From positions 20,193,395-20,257,394 of the forward strand of contig JACGWO010000004.1 in NCBI GenBank assembly GCA_034509735.1: a stretch of 64,000 bases of DNA. Reading direction: 5' to 3'. Below the pieces are notes generated by a model. The model was not told where the DNA came from, ran no database searches, and worked only from the letters and a program-made list of their open reading frames with translations. This DNA is from Sesamum alatum. Its lineage: Eukaryota; Streptophyta; Magnoliopsida; Lamiales; Pedaliaceae. Positions 1 to 11,351 of the stretch are shown one piece after another. The position numbers were made by a program, and so were the translations under genes. Positions within the stretch are counted from its first letter, which is position 1; every line of letters starts with the position of its first letter.

Positions 1-180
1 TAAGATTTAATATAAAAGTCCATTGGACCTTTGGACTATTTAAATTAGATTTAAATAGGCCCATTCGATAAATCCCATCAAGGATGGAATGGAGCGAGAT
101 TTGATCTAGAGGTTTTTGAGATGGAGGGTTAGGATTTCATCCTAGCATGAGGTTTGACTAGGTCAAATCTAAGTCACTAG
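1..180 (+). repeat. Fragment of 5' LTR of copia element B
   Basis: This stretch resembles the interior of the LTR at 17,200-17,420, sharing the blocks around gactatttaaa, gcccattc, gagatttgatcta and gactaggtcaaat. The LTR runs off the left window edge. Its right part, including the TATA region, hairpin and primer-site end, is missing, and leader-like sequence follows directly. A deletion has therefore joined LTR to leader. Assignment to element B is inferred from the order leader, then gag, up to the A insertion. Confidence 0.55.
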
Positions 181-1300
181 ACAGGGAAAAGTGTTTGGTG
201 TAATTGGACTAACCTCAGGGGTGTCAATGTAATTGTAACCTAATTTTTTTGATGATGTAATGATAGTAGATTAGGAGTGAGGTTTTTATTTTTTTGTAAA
301 AATAAAAGCTACAAGAAGAAGACGAGCCCAAGACGTTGGAAAGGGGGCCCATGGAGGATGCATCGATTGGCCGACGGAGGAATCCATGGAGATGAGGCCG
401 GTGTAGGCGCACGAACGAAGAGCCCAAGAAAGATGAAGAGGACTACAAGGCCATTGCATGTAATGGGTTATAAAATCTTGTAATAGTGCTACTTGGCCTA
501 CACTTGGATTGACCACAAAGATCCCTACGGGCTCAGTGGGTCGCATAAGGTTTGAGCTTGTGGATCAATCCTACAAAGGGCGTGCTAGGTTTTATTTGCA
601 TGCGAATGTGTTTTTATATGCTTTGGGGTATTCTATATGCTTCATGTATGTTACATTTATGCTTAGAATATATCTTATAATAACCATGCAAAACACTTTT
701 TATGTGATGAGGTCTCGTTCTATTAAACTCTCACACTTGGTTGGACCACGCTAAAAATATTAGATCCCAATAAATGGACTGAAACCTAAGTTGTTCGTCC
801 AAGCCTTCTATCCATGACAAAAGTGAGGAAGCTAGTTTTAGCCAATTGTGTGGTCTCACGAGTCATGGCACTTCTTTTGTCCTGAAAATAAGCTGCATAT
901 TTGTTGTGAACGAAAGTGAATACACTCTGTTTCCCTGTCTCACGAAGTCGTGGGGGGCGACAGAGAGTGCTATGATTTGGTTGATGAGGTTGGAGTCTAA
1001 AACGTCGAGTAACATTAATGCGCTTGGAGTCCTGCGGGAGCACGTGAAAGGCGAGGCAAAAACAACTTCAGGATCTTGTTGGAAGAGATGGTATGAAATA
1101 CCTACCAACAAGGTTATTTTCCATGCGAATCGTAAAAGCGGGGTATGGAGAATTTGCCTTGTGGACCCCAAAGGCCCAGTAGGAATCTATTTTCCCAAAA
1201 CCCGTTGAGAGTGATGGCTTTCTAGAAATAGTGGGGAGTAGGTTAAGGACTAAAGACCAAGTATTAACTTAAATTGAAATAATTTACATCATTCTGCTTA
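181..1300 (+). other. Untranslated leader of copia element B
   Basis: The stretch aligns by eye with the leaders of A (about 4,630-5,640) and E (about 32,400-33,400, reverse complement). Shared landmarks in order are the tract taggagtgaggttt, the block gggctcagtgg, the block gatgaggtctcg followed by ctctcac, and two copies of a tctcacga(a)gtc(g)tgg motif at about 850 and 937. No coding signal is seen. The open frames here (for example 846-1208) are chance frames within leader sequence. The GC-rich tract found in the other leaders is absent. Confidence 0.6.
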
Positions 1301-1349
1301 CTATTTTCTAATTTATATATTGTGAACGTTAAGTATCCACAAAAATGCA

Positions 1350-1690
1350 TTACTAAGAGGATATACACAATTGGCTGTGAAATTCTTAAGATGGGGTCTT
1401 AAGATTTTATAGTGAAACCTAAGTGATGAGCTCACATGGTGGATGAGGATGTTCCTCAACCTTTGCCGGAGAGGTCGACAACTAAACATGCTTGGCATTT
1501 CAAGAAGTTGAAGGACTGACCGCCGGACAAAGTCTCTAGCATCGTACTGAACTCAATGATAAACGATATTTAGAAGTAGTACGACAAGCATGAATGATAT
1601 TGCTCAATTTATGCTATCATGCCTAATGTCTATGCTGTCCCGGACCAGCACTGTAGGATATAATGCAATGAAGTGCATTTTTGGTAGCTA
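1350..1690 (+). pseudogene. Copia element B gag, N-terminal part (broken)
   Basis: Translation in shifting frames resembles the N-terminal half of the copia Gag encoded by element E. A VDE-PLP-LPE-ST core, a degraded stretch, and AVPD followed by H are recognisable. The start codon region is unclear and stops and frameshifts occur throughout. The frame ends at the point equivalent to E Gag residue ~123, where element A has inserted, and Gag resumes at 13,248. Gag would form the cytoplasmic virus-like particle. This copy cannot be functional. Confidence 0.6.
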
Positions 1691-2869
1691 AGATGTGTTA
1701 GAATAGGTGACCATGAATCCAATCCTGTTAGGCTTATGTAAACCTATTTAATGTACGATATGGTGTTATAAATAAAGTTTATGAATAAAGCGGTATTCAT
1801 ATTGCATTAAATTCTTTGTTTGTGTTCCCTTAACTGCTTTATCATACAAACTGTTCAAAAACCTGCACAAAGCCAAAAATCCACAGACTCGAAAAGTCTA
1901 ATCCAAGAAAAACTTGACTGCGCATAGGCTATGACGGTTCCATTGAAAATCAGTTTCTGTGGATTGGCTTTGAATATACTCCAAGTCGAAGGACCTCAAG
2001 ATATGGTATTCAGAGTCCATTTGAGAACTTGCAGTAAGAGTTTGCAGTCCCGTTTCATCGACAAGGCGATGAGTTGGTCGTTTGTCATGCATGTAAATGG
2101 GTTAATTCTATAACTACCAGCTTAAATATTATATCATCACGGGGCGGCGACTGAGGTGAACTCATGGAAATCGTCATATGAGAAACCTTGAGATGTTATC
2201 ACATCTGGTTGGTCGAGGAGACTCTATTGTCATAAACCCTAGCTAGTGCAGATCAACGTGTGTTAGTGTGAACAATAGGTACCTAACAGATGGGATAAGA
2301 TCCTATGACGTTTGGTGTGGACGAGCCAAAACTTTAGTCTAAGAATGGATACCAAAACCTATTGTCCACACCCTAGACTACAGCTGTGAGATGGAGGAAA
2401 CTGAAGGACAAAAACCTACTAAAGTGCCTAAAGATGTTCACGCCATAATATTCACCTAGTCTCTAGTGCCAATGAGAACCGTTGCTAGACGGCCACCCAT
2501 GGTGACGGAACGAGATTCTCATCATAGGATGAATTGAAAATTCGGCCAAGTGCTAGTTGAGGGTGAACCTAAAGAGCCACACGATCCATCGATAACGGAG
2601 GAATTAATTTGAAATTAATTTCGGGAGATAGAATAATTTAATTAGATTAAATTGGTTCCCTTTCTTGGATAGTTAATTCTTTAATTGGATTAAATGGAAT
2701 TAACTAATAAATTGGATTTATTAAATTGAGGAATGGAGCTCAAAATTATTATTTTATTTAAAGCCTAAGGGATTATTTTAAATTAGATTTAAAATATTCT
2801 ATAAAATCAATCTAGCGATGGACCGACGAGATCGAATGGAAAGATCAATGGCCAAGATTAAGTTTTGAC

Positions 2870-2980
2870 TTAGTCTTTAGCCTAAGTTGACTAAGGATTT
2901 GACTAGGTCAAAAATCCTAGTCAACCTATGCCTCTTTATGAGAGTTTGAAGAGGACTAGGAGAAGTCCCTTCCTATAAAT
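2870..2980 (+). promoter_or_regulatory. W-box-like cluster and TATA box in the LTR of A
   Basis: Five TTGAC cores (W-box core, T/TGAC C or T), on both strands, lie between about 2,870 and 2,925 in alternating inverted orientation. A tataaat TATA-like box follows at 2,974-2,980. The arrangement is repeated in the LTRs of E and partly in the other copia LTRs. Its position fits a U3 enhancer and core promoter. WRKY binding is inferred from the motif only. Confidence 0.5.
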
Positions 2981-3041
2981 TCTCATAGAGACACACACCA
3001 CTAGGTGATGATCTCTAGCACACACATCACACACACACTCG

Positions 3042-3058
3042 CCCCCCCCCCCCCCCCC
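3042..3058 (+). repeat. Poly-C run (C17) next to a CT-rich tract
   Basis: Seventeen consecutive C residues are followed by a CT-rich stretch. The matching place in the 3' LTR (about 12,755) has only a CT repeat. The run therefore arose after insertion, or is a sequencing or assembly artefact. Confidence 0.9.
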
Positions 3059-3141
3059 TCTCTCTTTCTCTCTCGTCTATCTCTCCTCTCCACTCTCTGA
3101 GAATTGTTCTAATTCCTTGTCTTTGATACAAGAGAACTATA

Positions 3142-3185
3142 GGCAAATCGATCACGTTAATTCATAACACTAGGTCGATTTGTCC
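3142..3185 (+). other. Conserved LTR hairpin (R/U5 region)
   Basis: The arms GGCAAATCGATC and GGTCGATTTGTCC pair almost fully around a loop containing TTAATTCATAA. Similar hairpins occur at 12,844-12,887, 7,203-7,246 (inverted LTR), 21,164-21,202, 26,689-26,731 and 35,125-35,167. The arm sequence differs between families but pairing is kept. It lies about 160-170 nt downstream of the TATA box, so it should be in the transcript. Confidence 0.55.
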
Positions 3186-3547
3186 TCCTATATTCCTCTT
3201 GATTTCTTGCTAGCATGGGGGATCAAGATCCGGTGGATTGGGTAGACAATTTAGAGGGTTCCTAATTTGGAATCTTAGTGGAAAAACATGGAACAATGCA
3301 CGTAGCGGTGCGAAGAAAACTACAACGGGTAGGTCTCACATTTCTTTCGTTGCAAACCCTATGGCCACCATGATCTTTTGCATGTTTATTTTCTTGTTCA
3401 TGAGATACACTAAATTCTGGGAGTTCAAAGGAACACCCCATGAACGTGTATTTTATTTTCATTTATAGTATGTTTAATTTTCATATTTTAATTTATCTCA
3501 CTTCCGCATTCGCGCTCCCTCCCGGGACGATCCACGCATGCTTTCAG

Positions 3548-3560
3548 TGGTATCAGGCTC
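3548..3560 (+). other. Primer-binding site (tRNA-iMet type) of element A
   Basis: The sequence tggtatcaggctc begins one base after the LTR end. It matches the usual plant copia site TGGTATCAGAGC except near its 3' side. Minus-strand DNA synthesis would start here. Confidence 0.8.
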
Positions 3561-3779
3561 GGTTCGGTTGGTATTGACTTAGGGTTTTATGTGCTATACG
3601 TGTAAAAGCATGTTTTATGTGACTTTATTTACGTTTTATGGCATGCTGTATAAACTAGGGTTTAACACGTTAATTCTGCACATTAATTTTGGATCTTGGA
3701 TTTCTTCTTTTCTTGAATATTTTTCTTTGTTTCTTGAAGGAAAAAACGGGGCAGAAATACCAACGGAAACAGAAAAATA

Positions 3780-4160
3780 CATCAGCGGCAGTCACCGGCC
3801 AACCACGCGCGCAGTGCGCACGGCAGGCGCACACAACACGCACACGACAGCAGGCGCAGAAAGCCGGCGCGGCACGCGGCAGGCAGACGCTCGGCCAGTC
3901 GGCCACGCTCATGTAGGCAAGTGCACACACAGGATGTGGAGCAAGGTAGCACGCACAGGCAGGGGAGCCTGTGCGTGGCCGCCCTGCTGGCGCATCCTGT
4001 GCACAGGCGGCAGATCTGGCCTGCTTTGCACGCACAGACGACGCGGCCAGGCAGGCGCGCATGCAGCAGGGGAGCCTGCGCGCGCGCGCCCGGCCAGCGT
4101 GCCGAGCGCAGCAGGCAGGCAGGCCCGGCTAGGCGGCTGTCGGTTGCAGCGACCGTTGCC
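3780..4160 (+). repeat. GC-rich CpG-dense leader tract
   Basis: The tract is a very GC-rich run of gcaggc, gcgcgc, cggcc and gcacac motifs in an otherwise AT-rich element. A longer version is at 33,890-34,530 in E at the same place relative to primer site and gag. Long stopless frames on both strands follow from the composition. Confidence 0.7.
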
Positions 4161-4862
4161 ATTGTTCATTCTCATGGTTGTTTTTCGAAATTATTTTTTC
4201 TGGGTTTATTTCTTGGATTATTTTTGCATGTTTTCTTAAAAAGACATTATTTAAAAAGTATTTTTATTTTGGGTTTGGTTTGGAACCACCTAAAATTTAA
4301 TATTGTTCAAATAATAAGAAAGGATTTCCTAGCAAGAAAATTGCAATGGTTGGCACGATGGTCAATTTTTGGTGTTGAATTTATGTGTTAATTTATGCAT
4401 TTTATGATATTGGTTATCATGAGATTATGTGAATGGCATGTTTGCTTGATTATGTGAAATGCTATTTACATTAATGAGAACGGATGATCACAAAGCCCTA
4501 GACCACATGTATGGTTTATTTTAACGTTAGGCCTATTTGCCTCATTTTATTGTTTTCCTCCCTCTTTTCTGGTTGCCTTGGAATAATAAGGCCTTCTATC
4601 TCCCACCAAATGTATACTCCCCGGGTGTTCGTCCGGTGTTTTTTTTTTTTTTAAATTGTAATGAGAGTAGAATAGTTGTGAGGGTGTATTTTTTAATTAA
4701 ATAAAGAAGATGAAGGATGGCGAGAAGGAGGATTCTAAAGGGTTCCATGGAGGACCAAACCATGGGGGCCTGGTGACATGAGAGGCAAGGCCATCAATGT
4801 TGTTTGATGGGTTACTACTATTTAATGGTAAATAGTGTAGACCAACCTAGATTGGACCATAA

Positions 4863-4886
4863 GATCCACTGCGGGCTCAGTGGATC
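4863..4886 (+). other. Palindromic leader hairpin
   Basis: The arms GATCCACTG and CAGTGGATC pair perfectly around a 6-nt loop, cgggct. The same 24 nt occur in the leader of E (33,131-33,154, minus strand), and a degraded version is in B near 525. Conservation between diverged copies suggests a role in the RNA, such as dimerisation or packaging, but that is inference. Confidence 0.55.
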
Positions 4887-5664
4887 GGAAATAGAATTGG
4901 GCTTGTGATCATCCAAACATGGGCGGTGCTTAGGCTTTATTTTGCATGTGGCATATGTAGATGGATGAATGGTTATTTATCGTATTATTGGTATAGCAAT
5001 TGAGATATATATTATGCTTAGATGTTAAATGTATGTGGTGTGATGAGGTCTCGAACTTTAAAACTCTCACTTGGTTGACCAAGCTAAAATATTAGACCCA
5101 TATAAAATGGAGACCTTAGTTGTTCGTGACCAAAGCCTTACATCCATGAGAAAGTGAGGAAGCTACTTTTAGTCAATTTGTGTGGTCTCACGAGTCGTAG
5201 GTAACGTCTCTTATTCTGAAAATAAGCTGCAACGTTTGTTGTGAACGAGAGTGAATACACTCTTGTTACCTGTCTCACGAGTCGTGGGGCTAGCAGTGAG
5301 TGCTATGATTCGGTTGATTGGTCGGGTCCTAACGCCTGAATAACGTGAATTCGCTTGGAGTCTCGGGATCACATAAAAGGGTGAGCCAAAATATCTTGGG
5401 AATCTCGTTGGACGAGAATGGTATATGAATACCTCCACCAAGTTGTTTCACGTGCGAATTGTAGAAAGCGGGTATCGAAAAAATTTTGTTGTAGATCCTT
5501 AAAGCCCACTAGGAAAGGTTTCCCGAAAACAACGTTTGAGAGGGCGTATTTTCGTGAAAATAGTGGGGAGCATTAAATGACTGAAGTCCAAGTCTTTAAT
5601 TATTATTTGACACCACTTTTATTCTGCTGATTGTATGCTTTATTTTAAATGTAGATTTAAAACA

Positions 5665-6535
5665 ATATCTAAGAATCCATTAATCCGTTCATACTTGAGA
5701 AAACAAATTTTAATGGAATGAACTATGACGACTGGTTTGGATAGTCCCTTGATTATGAGATACCAAGGGCTATGCCATGAACAAGTTGTTCCCTCATACT
5801 TTGCCGGAAGAATCCACGCCAGAAGAACGTGAGACGTTCGAACTTTGGCACCAGGATAACCGGAAAGTCCATAACGTCATACTAGCATCTATGACTAATG
5901 AAGATGCAGAAACAGTAATGAGAGGCTAGACAACGTTCCTTCCATAATGGCTCGCCAGAAAGGATTGCTATGCAATCCCGGACCGGCATACTAGTATTTG
6001 CTACGAAGGCGTCTTTGGAACTAAGATGACCGAATGATCCTCTATACATAAGCATGGGGTCAATATGCTTACCTTGGTGGAAAAGCTCGAAGACCTCAAA
6101 GCAGGGCTCGATAACGAGATGTACATTCATGTGATCCTTCAGTCACTCCCACCCTTTTTCGATCAATTTATTATTAACTACAACATGAATTGCACTTGAA
6201 AAGAGCATACATGAGTTAATCAATATGTTGGTCCAAATATTGAGGCAATGACCAGAAGTCTGTCAACTGTGTTGATTGGAGAGGCTTCAATTTTCAAAAC
6301 AAAGGGCAAGGGTGCCGAACATTGGAAAAGGAAGAAACAGAAAGGGAAAGGCCATCACCAACACTACAAATTGCATAGAGCGTTCCCCGTTGCCAAAAGT
6401 GTGGGAAGGCAAGGGGAAGAGAAAGGTTGACTCAAAGTAACAGTCAACCCGGGAAAATGACATATGCGTTCATTACCGTGAGAAAAAGGCATTGGAAGAG
6501 GGATTGCCCGCAGATTCCTTTCCGAACAAAGGTAC
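5665..6535 (+). pseudogene. Copia element A gag (broken)
   Basis: The frame-shifted translation matches E Gag in order: KNP near the start, then LRK-I-NGxNYDDW-like, LPEESTPEERETFE, AIPDRH, SLPPFFDQFI and a Lys-rich linker with KTKGKGAEHWKRKK. The start codon is changed to ATA (5,665-5,667). The zinc knuckle near 6,460-6,515 has lost its second Cys (ICVHY) and is split by a frameshift. Gag would package the RNA. This copy is dead. Confidence 0.8.
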
Positions 6536-6559
6536 GTTTGTGGTTGACGGTTAATATGA

Positions 6560-6866
6560 TTCACTAAACTCTGCGCCATCTTGGTATTGGATACCGGCTG
6601 TGGAGCTCACATTTGCAATGAACTCGCAGGTGCTGAAAAGAAAGCAGAAAAAGCTGAATAAAGGTCAAAATAGTCTTGAAGCTTGGTGATGGCAAGGCCG
6701 CTGCTTTGCACGAAGCAGTAGGGAACGTCAAACTTAGTAGTTAGTGATCATGTTAGGATAGAATTAGAAGATTGGTATTATGTACCTAACATGATAAAAA
6801 AAATCATTTCCATTCCGTTGTTAGACAATAGTGGTTATGAATTTTCGATCAATAGAAATTGTCCGC
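6560..6866 (+). pseudogene. Copia element A protease region (truncated)
   Basis: The aspartic protease signature LVLDTGCGAHICN is intact at about 6,578-6,616. Further on, ISIPLLDNSGYEF matches the end of the domain in E. Stops interrupt the middle. The frame ends at NRNC, where an oppositely oriented LTR begins. About 45 codons that lie next in E are missing on the other side of that LTR. Confidence 0.75.
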
Positions 6867-8845
6867 AAGGGAGCGCGAATGTGGAAGCGCGAATATAATA
6901 AAACATGAAAATAAAACATGCTTATATGGAAAGAAAAACACGTTCAAAGGGGTATTCTCTTGAACCTCCCCGGTGTTCCGCGTATCTCATGATCAAAGTA
7001 AAATGCAATATCGTGGTGGCCATAGGATGCAAACGAAAGAGGAGCGTGAGACCTACCCGTTTTGTGTTTCTTCAAAACTGCTACGTGCGTTGTTCCACAT
7101 TTTTGCCACCAAGATTCTAAAGCAGGAACCCTCTAAATTGTCCACTAATCCACCGGATCTTGATCCTCGTGCTAGCAAGAAATCAAGAGGAATTATATAG
7201 GAGGACAAATCGACCTAGCGTTATTAATTAACGTGATCGATTTGTCTATAGCTCTCTTGTATCAAAACAAGGAAACTTAAACATTTCTTGAGGGAGAAGG
7301 GGGAGGGATCGACCGAGTGAGAGGAGGAGAGTGATGGCTGAGTGGTGTGTGTGCTAAGATCAACCACCTTGAGGCGTGTGTTTATATGAGTATTTATAGA
7401 AGAGGGACTTCTCCCCTAAAGTTCCTCTTCAAACTCTCATAGAGACCCTAGGTTGACTAGGATTTGACCTAGTCAAATCCTAGTCCACCTTAGGTGGTCG
7501 TGAAAAGAACCCAAGGTCAAACTTCATCTTGGCCAATTGATTCTCTCCCTTCAATCTCGTCCGTCCAATCTCTTAGATAGAATACTTTTAAAATATAATT
7601 TAAAAATAATCCCAAGGCTTTAAAATAATTAAATAATTATTTTAAGCCTATCTCCTCAAATTAATAAATTCCAATTTATTAGTTAATTCTAATTTAAATC
7701 CAATTAAAGAATTAACCAAATTCAAGAAAAAGTGAACCAGTTTAATCTAATTAAATTGTTTCGACCTCCCGAAATTAATTCTAATATTAATTCCTCCGAT
7801 ATCAATGGATTGTGTGTGTGACTTCTTTAGGTTCCCCTCCAGCTAGACTTGGCCGAATTTCCAGTCATCCTATACTGGAAAATCATCCGTCACCATGGGT
7901 GGCCGTCTAGCAACGGTCCATGGCACTAGAGACTAGGTGTATATTTATGGCGTGAACATTTAGGCTCTTTAGTACGTTTGGTCCTTCAATCTTCAATCTC
8001 ATGGCTATAGTCCTAGGGTATGGACCACTGGGTGTCGGTCCCCATTCTCGACAACAACCTTGGCTCATTCATACCAAAGCGTCATAGGGATCTTATCCCA
8101 CTATTCACTTACTGCTGGCCACAAATGTACTAGGGGATGAATTTTCCAGAGTGTAAGTGAGACATTACCGTCAATCCCGTTGACAGGAGATGAATTCTAT
8201 CTTGGGACCTACACACCTTGACTGCACTAGGTAGGGCTTATGACAGCCTAGTCTCTTGACTTGGTAGCCTCTCGCCAAATCTAAGATACAACCACGGCGT
8301 GTATGTGACCACAAATAGTTCCCTCAAAGTTCGAGGACCAAAGCTCAATACTACCCGGAATCAGGAATTCGAGTCATACCGACTACCCCATTGAAGGTTT
8401 TTCCATATGACGATTCCCATGAAACACCTCAGTCAGCTGGCCACCAAGCTGGCTAACCCACTAACATTGCATGGACAACCTTCGTTCACATGTCGATGAA
8501 CGCGACTGCGAAATCCGCTTAAGTGCAAGTCTCAAATGGACTCTCGATACCCTATTTTGAGGTCCTTCAACTTGGAGTATATCAGACCAATCCACATAAA
8601 CTGATTTCATGACCTGCCATCACTATGCGCATTCCAGTTTCTTGGATTATTGATTCTGGTCTGTGGGTTTTGTTTGTGCATTGAACACTTTGTAATATAA
8701 AGTAAGTTAAGTGAACAGAAACAAAGAATAAACGCCAAACACGATTATCACTTTTATTCATGAAACTTTTATTTTAACACCAAATTATCAGAAATGGGTT
8801 ACATAAGACCTAACAGGATTGGCTTCATGGTCACCTATTCTAACA
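6867..8845 (-). mobile_element. Copia LTR in opposite orientation inside element A
   Basis: Read on the minus strand this is a near-complete copia LTR. It starts with TGTTAGAATAGG (plus-strand end 8,845) and contains the TTGAC cluster (about 7,450-7,490), the hairpin (7,203-7,246) and the AT-rich central part. Its last bases, corresponding to the ...CTTTCA end, are gone. No internal domains accompany it, so it is probably a solo LTR. About 135 bp of host protease-integrase sequence is missing at the junction and no target duplication is recognisable, so a later deletion at its left edge is likely. Confidence 0.75.
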
Positions 8846-9960
8846 ATGCAAGGCTAGAGTTCACATCTCTCAAGAAATGATGAAAAGGTTGGTAGATTCC
8901 AAAGAACCTAGAGGTTGGGGACTTGAACAACCTACCAAAACTGTTAATCCTGCCTTAAAGGGAAAATGAGCAAAAGGCCCTTTGTAGGACAATGTAGGCT
9001 TGCCACAGGTCTATTAGACTTGGTCCATACGGACGTGTGTGGACCACTAAAGAACACAAGTCAGAGGTGGTTTCTCTGACTTCATAACCTTCACCGATGA
9101 TCATTCACAGTATGGTTATGTTTACCTGAGGAGGTACAAGTCTGAAGCTCTTGTGAGGTTTAAAGGCTTTAGACTTGAATTTGAGAACTAGAATTAAAGT
9201 CCTATGGTCGAACCGAGGTGGCGAGTACCTTGGTGGAGAATTTCTCGATTATCTAAAAGAAAACGGTATAGTATCTGAATGGACACCTCTCCGGACACCG
9301 CAGTTAAACGGAGTCTCTAAAAGAAAGAATCAAACCCTGTTAGACATGGTCCAATCTATGATGAGTTTTACCGAACCGCCCTTGTCTTTTTGGGGCTACG
9401 CACTTGAAACGGCAACCAAGTTATTGAATTAACGCCATCCAGAGCCGTGACCCAAATAACATATGAGATATGGCACGGCAAGGGTGCTTCCTTCAAATAC
9501 TTGAGAGTGTAGGGTAGCCCTGCATACGTCAAGAGGTTAGTGGGAGACAAGTTAGAATCGAGATCTAGCTTGTGCAGGTTCGTTGGATGTCCAGAGGAAA
9601 CTGCAGGTTATTAGTTTTATGATGGCTCAGAACAAAAGGTCTTTGTTTCGAGGATTGCAGTATTCTTGGAAAATGGTTTTTCAACGTATATCCAACGTGA
9701 TGAAGTGCTCCTTGAGGAATCAGTGAGACAAATCGGTCATCAGCACTAGAAGCTCCGGGCACCTCACTAAAAGGTTTTAGGTTAAGTACCCAACGGGTTG
9801 AGCAACCTCGTGAGCACAACATGTTGGACAGCCTCTCCAGGCCCAGCATGTTGAGCCACCTCACGAGGAGCCAACCATGGTACTTGGACCGCTGGCTCCT
9901 ATCGTGTCTGCGCCCACAGTTATCACTGACGTTCCAGTCCTTCGTAGGTCAGCCAGAGTG
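8846..9960 (+). pseudogene. Copia element A integrase (broken)
   Basis: The region begins just before the second His of the HHCC zinc-binding region. GKMSKRPFVGQ, VHTDVCGP (first catalytic Asp kept), a TFTDDHS block, NRGGEYL, TPQLNG and LSFWGYALETA follow in the order seen in E. The second catalytic Asp of SDRGGEY is Asn here and the catalytic Glu of NGVSERRN is Lys. Both are G-to-A type changes. Frameshifts occur before 9,175 and after 9,432. The linker to RT contains the conserved RPPVRYGF. The enzyme would insert cDNA into the genome, and this copy is inactive. Confidence 0.8.
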
Positions 9961-11351
9961 CCGCGCCCTCCCGTGAGGTATGGCTTCTTAGGCGTGACCG
10001 GTCAGTTGGATAAGGATCTTAAGACATACGGGGACGCAATGTTGGGCATCGACTCGGGAAAGTGTTTGAGGCCATGAAGGCCGAAATGGACTCCATGAGC
10101 ACAAATCAAGTGTGGACAACTTGTAGATCCAGCCAAAGGTGTTAAACCAGTGGGGAACAAATGGGCCTATAAGCGTAAACTTGACGCTGATGGAGAAGTA
10201 ACTACCTTCAAGGCTAGGCTAGTGGCAAAACATTACACTCAATGGCCTTGGGTCGACTTTAAGGATAGCTACTTGCCAGTAGCCATGCCTAAATCCATTC
10301 GGATTATGTTTGCCATAGCTATATGGTATGATATGAATGTGCAGATGGACGTGAAAATGGCATTCCTTAATGGTTTCGTTGAGGAAGAGATCTATATGGA
10401 TCAGCTGGAGGGATTTACAGTCGTTGGAGAAGAGCAGAAAGTTTGCCATCTCCAAAAGTCCATCTATGGCCTCAACAAGCATCCCGTAGTTGGAACATTC
10501 GCTTTGATGAAGTCATACAAGGATATGATTTCATTCAAAAACTGAATATGACCCTTGTGTATACAAAGAAGATCAGTGGGAAACTCTGTACTATTCTAGT
10601 GCTTTATTTGGATGACATTCTGCTCATTGGGAATGACATCAGAATGTTAGGTGACACAAAAGCATGGTTGTCCACTCAATTTTCCATGAAGGATTTGGGT
10701 GAAGCTTCCTACATTCTAGGCATCCAGATTGTCAGGGACAGATTTAAAAGAATGTTAGGAATGACCCAAAACTCGTACATTAAGAAAATTCTGAAGAGAC
10801 TCAACATGGATAACTCAAAATGAGGTTTCCTTCCCATGAGGCACGGGATCAAGTTATCCAAGAAACAATCTCCCAAGACTAATGAGGAGCTTGAAAGGAT
10901 GAAGTCCATCTCCTATGCTTCTGCCGTATGTAGCATCCAATATGTCGTCTATTGCACGAGGCCTAATGTCGCTTGCGCTTTGAGTGTAACTAGCAGATAT
11001 CAGTCCTATGCAGGCGAGGCTCATTGGAATGCAGTCAAGAGTATCCTTAAGTACCTAACAAGGACTAAAGATATATTCTTGGTCTACGGTGATGGAGAGT
11101 TGATTCTGGAAGGCTTTAGCGACGCTAGCTTCCAATCGGACGACGATGATGCCAACTCTCAATCGGGCTATGCGTTCAGACTTAATGGTGGAGTGGTGAC
11201 TTGGAAAAGTTCCAAGCAAGACACCACAACCGATTCCACCACTGAAGCTGAATACATAGCAACTTCAGAAGCTGCCAAGAAAGCAGTTTGGATGAGAAAC
11301 TATATCCAAGAGTTTGGTTTGGTGCCTAGCATTGTCGAGCCCGTCGTTATT
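9961..11351 (+). pseudogene. Copia element A reverse transcriptase and RNase H (broken)
   Basis: The RT blocks read through several frames: WAYKRKLDADGEVTTFKARLVAK, QMDVKMAFLNGFVEEEIYMDQ, KSIYGLN and YLDDILLIGND, which is a YLDD variant of the copia YVDD box. RNase H follows with FSDASFQSDDDD and TTEAEYIA. The domain stops after VEPVVI, just before the last catalytic Asp block, where LTR sequence begins at about 11,352. Stops at 10,546 and 10,822 and frameshifts make this a pseudogene. Confidence 0.8.

Larger units (their letters stand above)
1696..3546 (+). repeat. 5' LTR of copia element A
   Basis: It starts with TGTTAG and ends with CTTTCA, one base before a tRNA-iMet-type primer site. 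It is about 1.85 kb. It aligns along its length with the 3' LTR at 11,352-13,247 and with the other copia LTRs of the window. Both copies of A carry many differences, so the insertion is old compared with E. Confidence 0.85.
3561..5664 (+). other. Untranslated leader of element A
   Basis: About 2.1 kb lie between the primer site and the lost gag start. It holds a GC-rich tract (3,780-4,160), an AT-rich stretch, a palindromic hairpin (4,863-4,886), and two copies of tctcacgagtcgt (about 5,186 and 5,272). All of these are shared with the leader of E. Open frames over the GC-rich tract occur on both strands and are compositional artefacts. Confidence 0.6.

Noticed and set aside
3589..4391. Open frames of 216, 156, 130 and 126 codons
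   Set aside because: Same cause in the leader of copia A. They overlap on opposite strands and follow the GC-rich tract.
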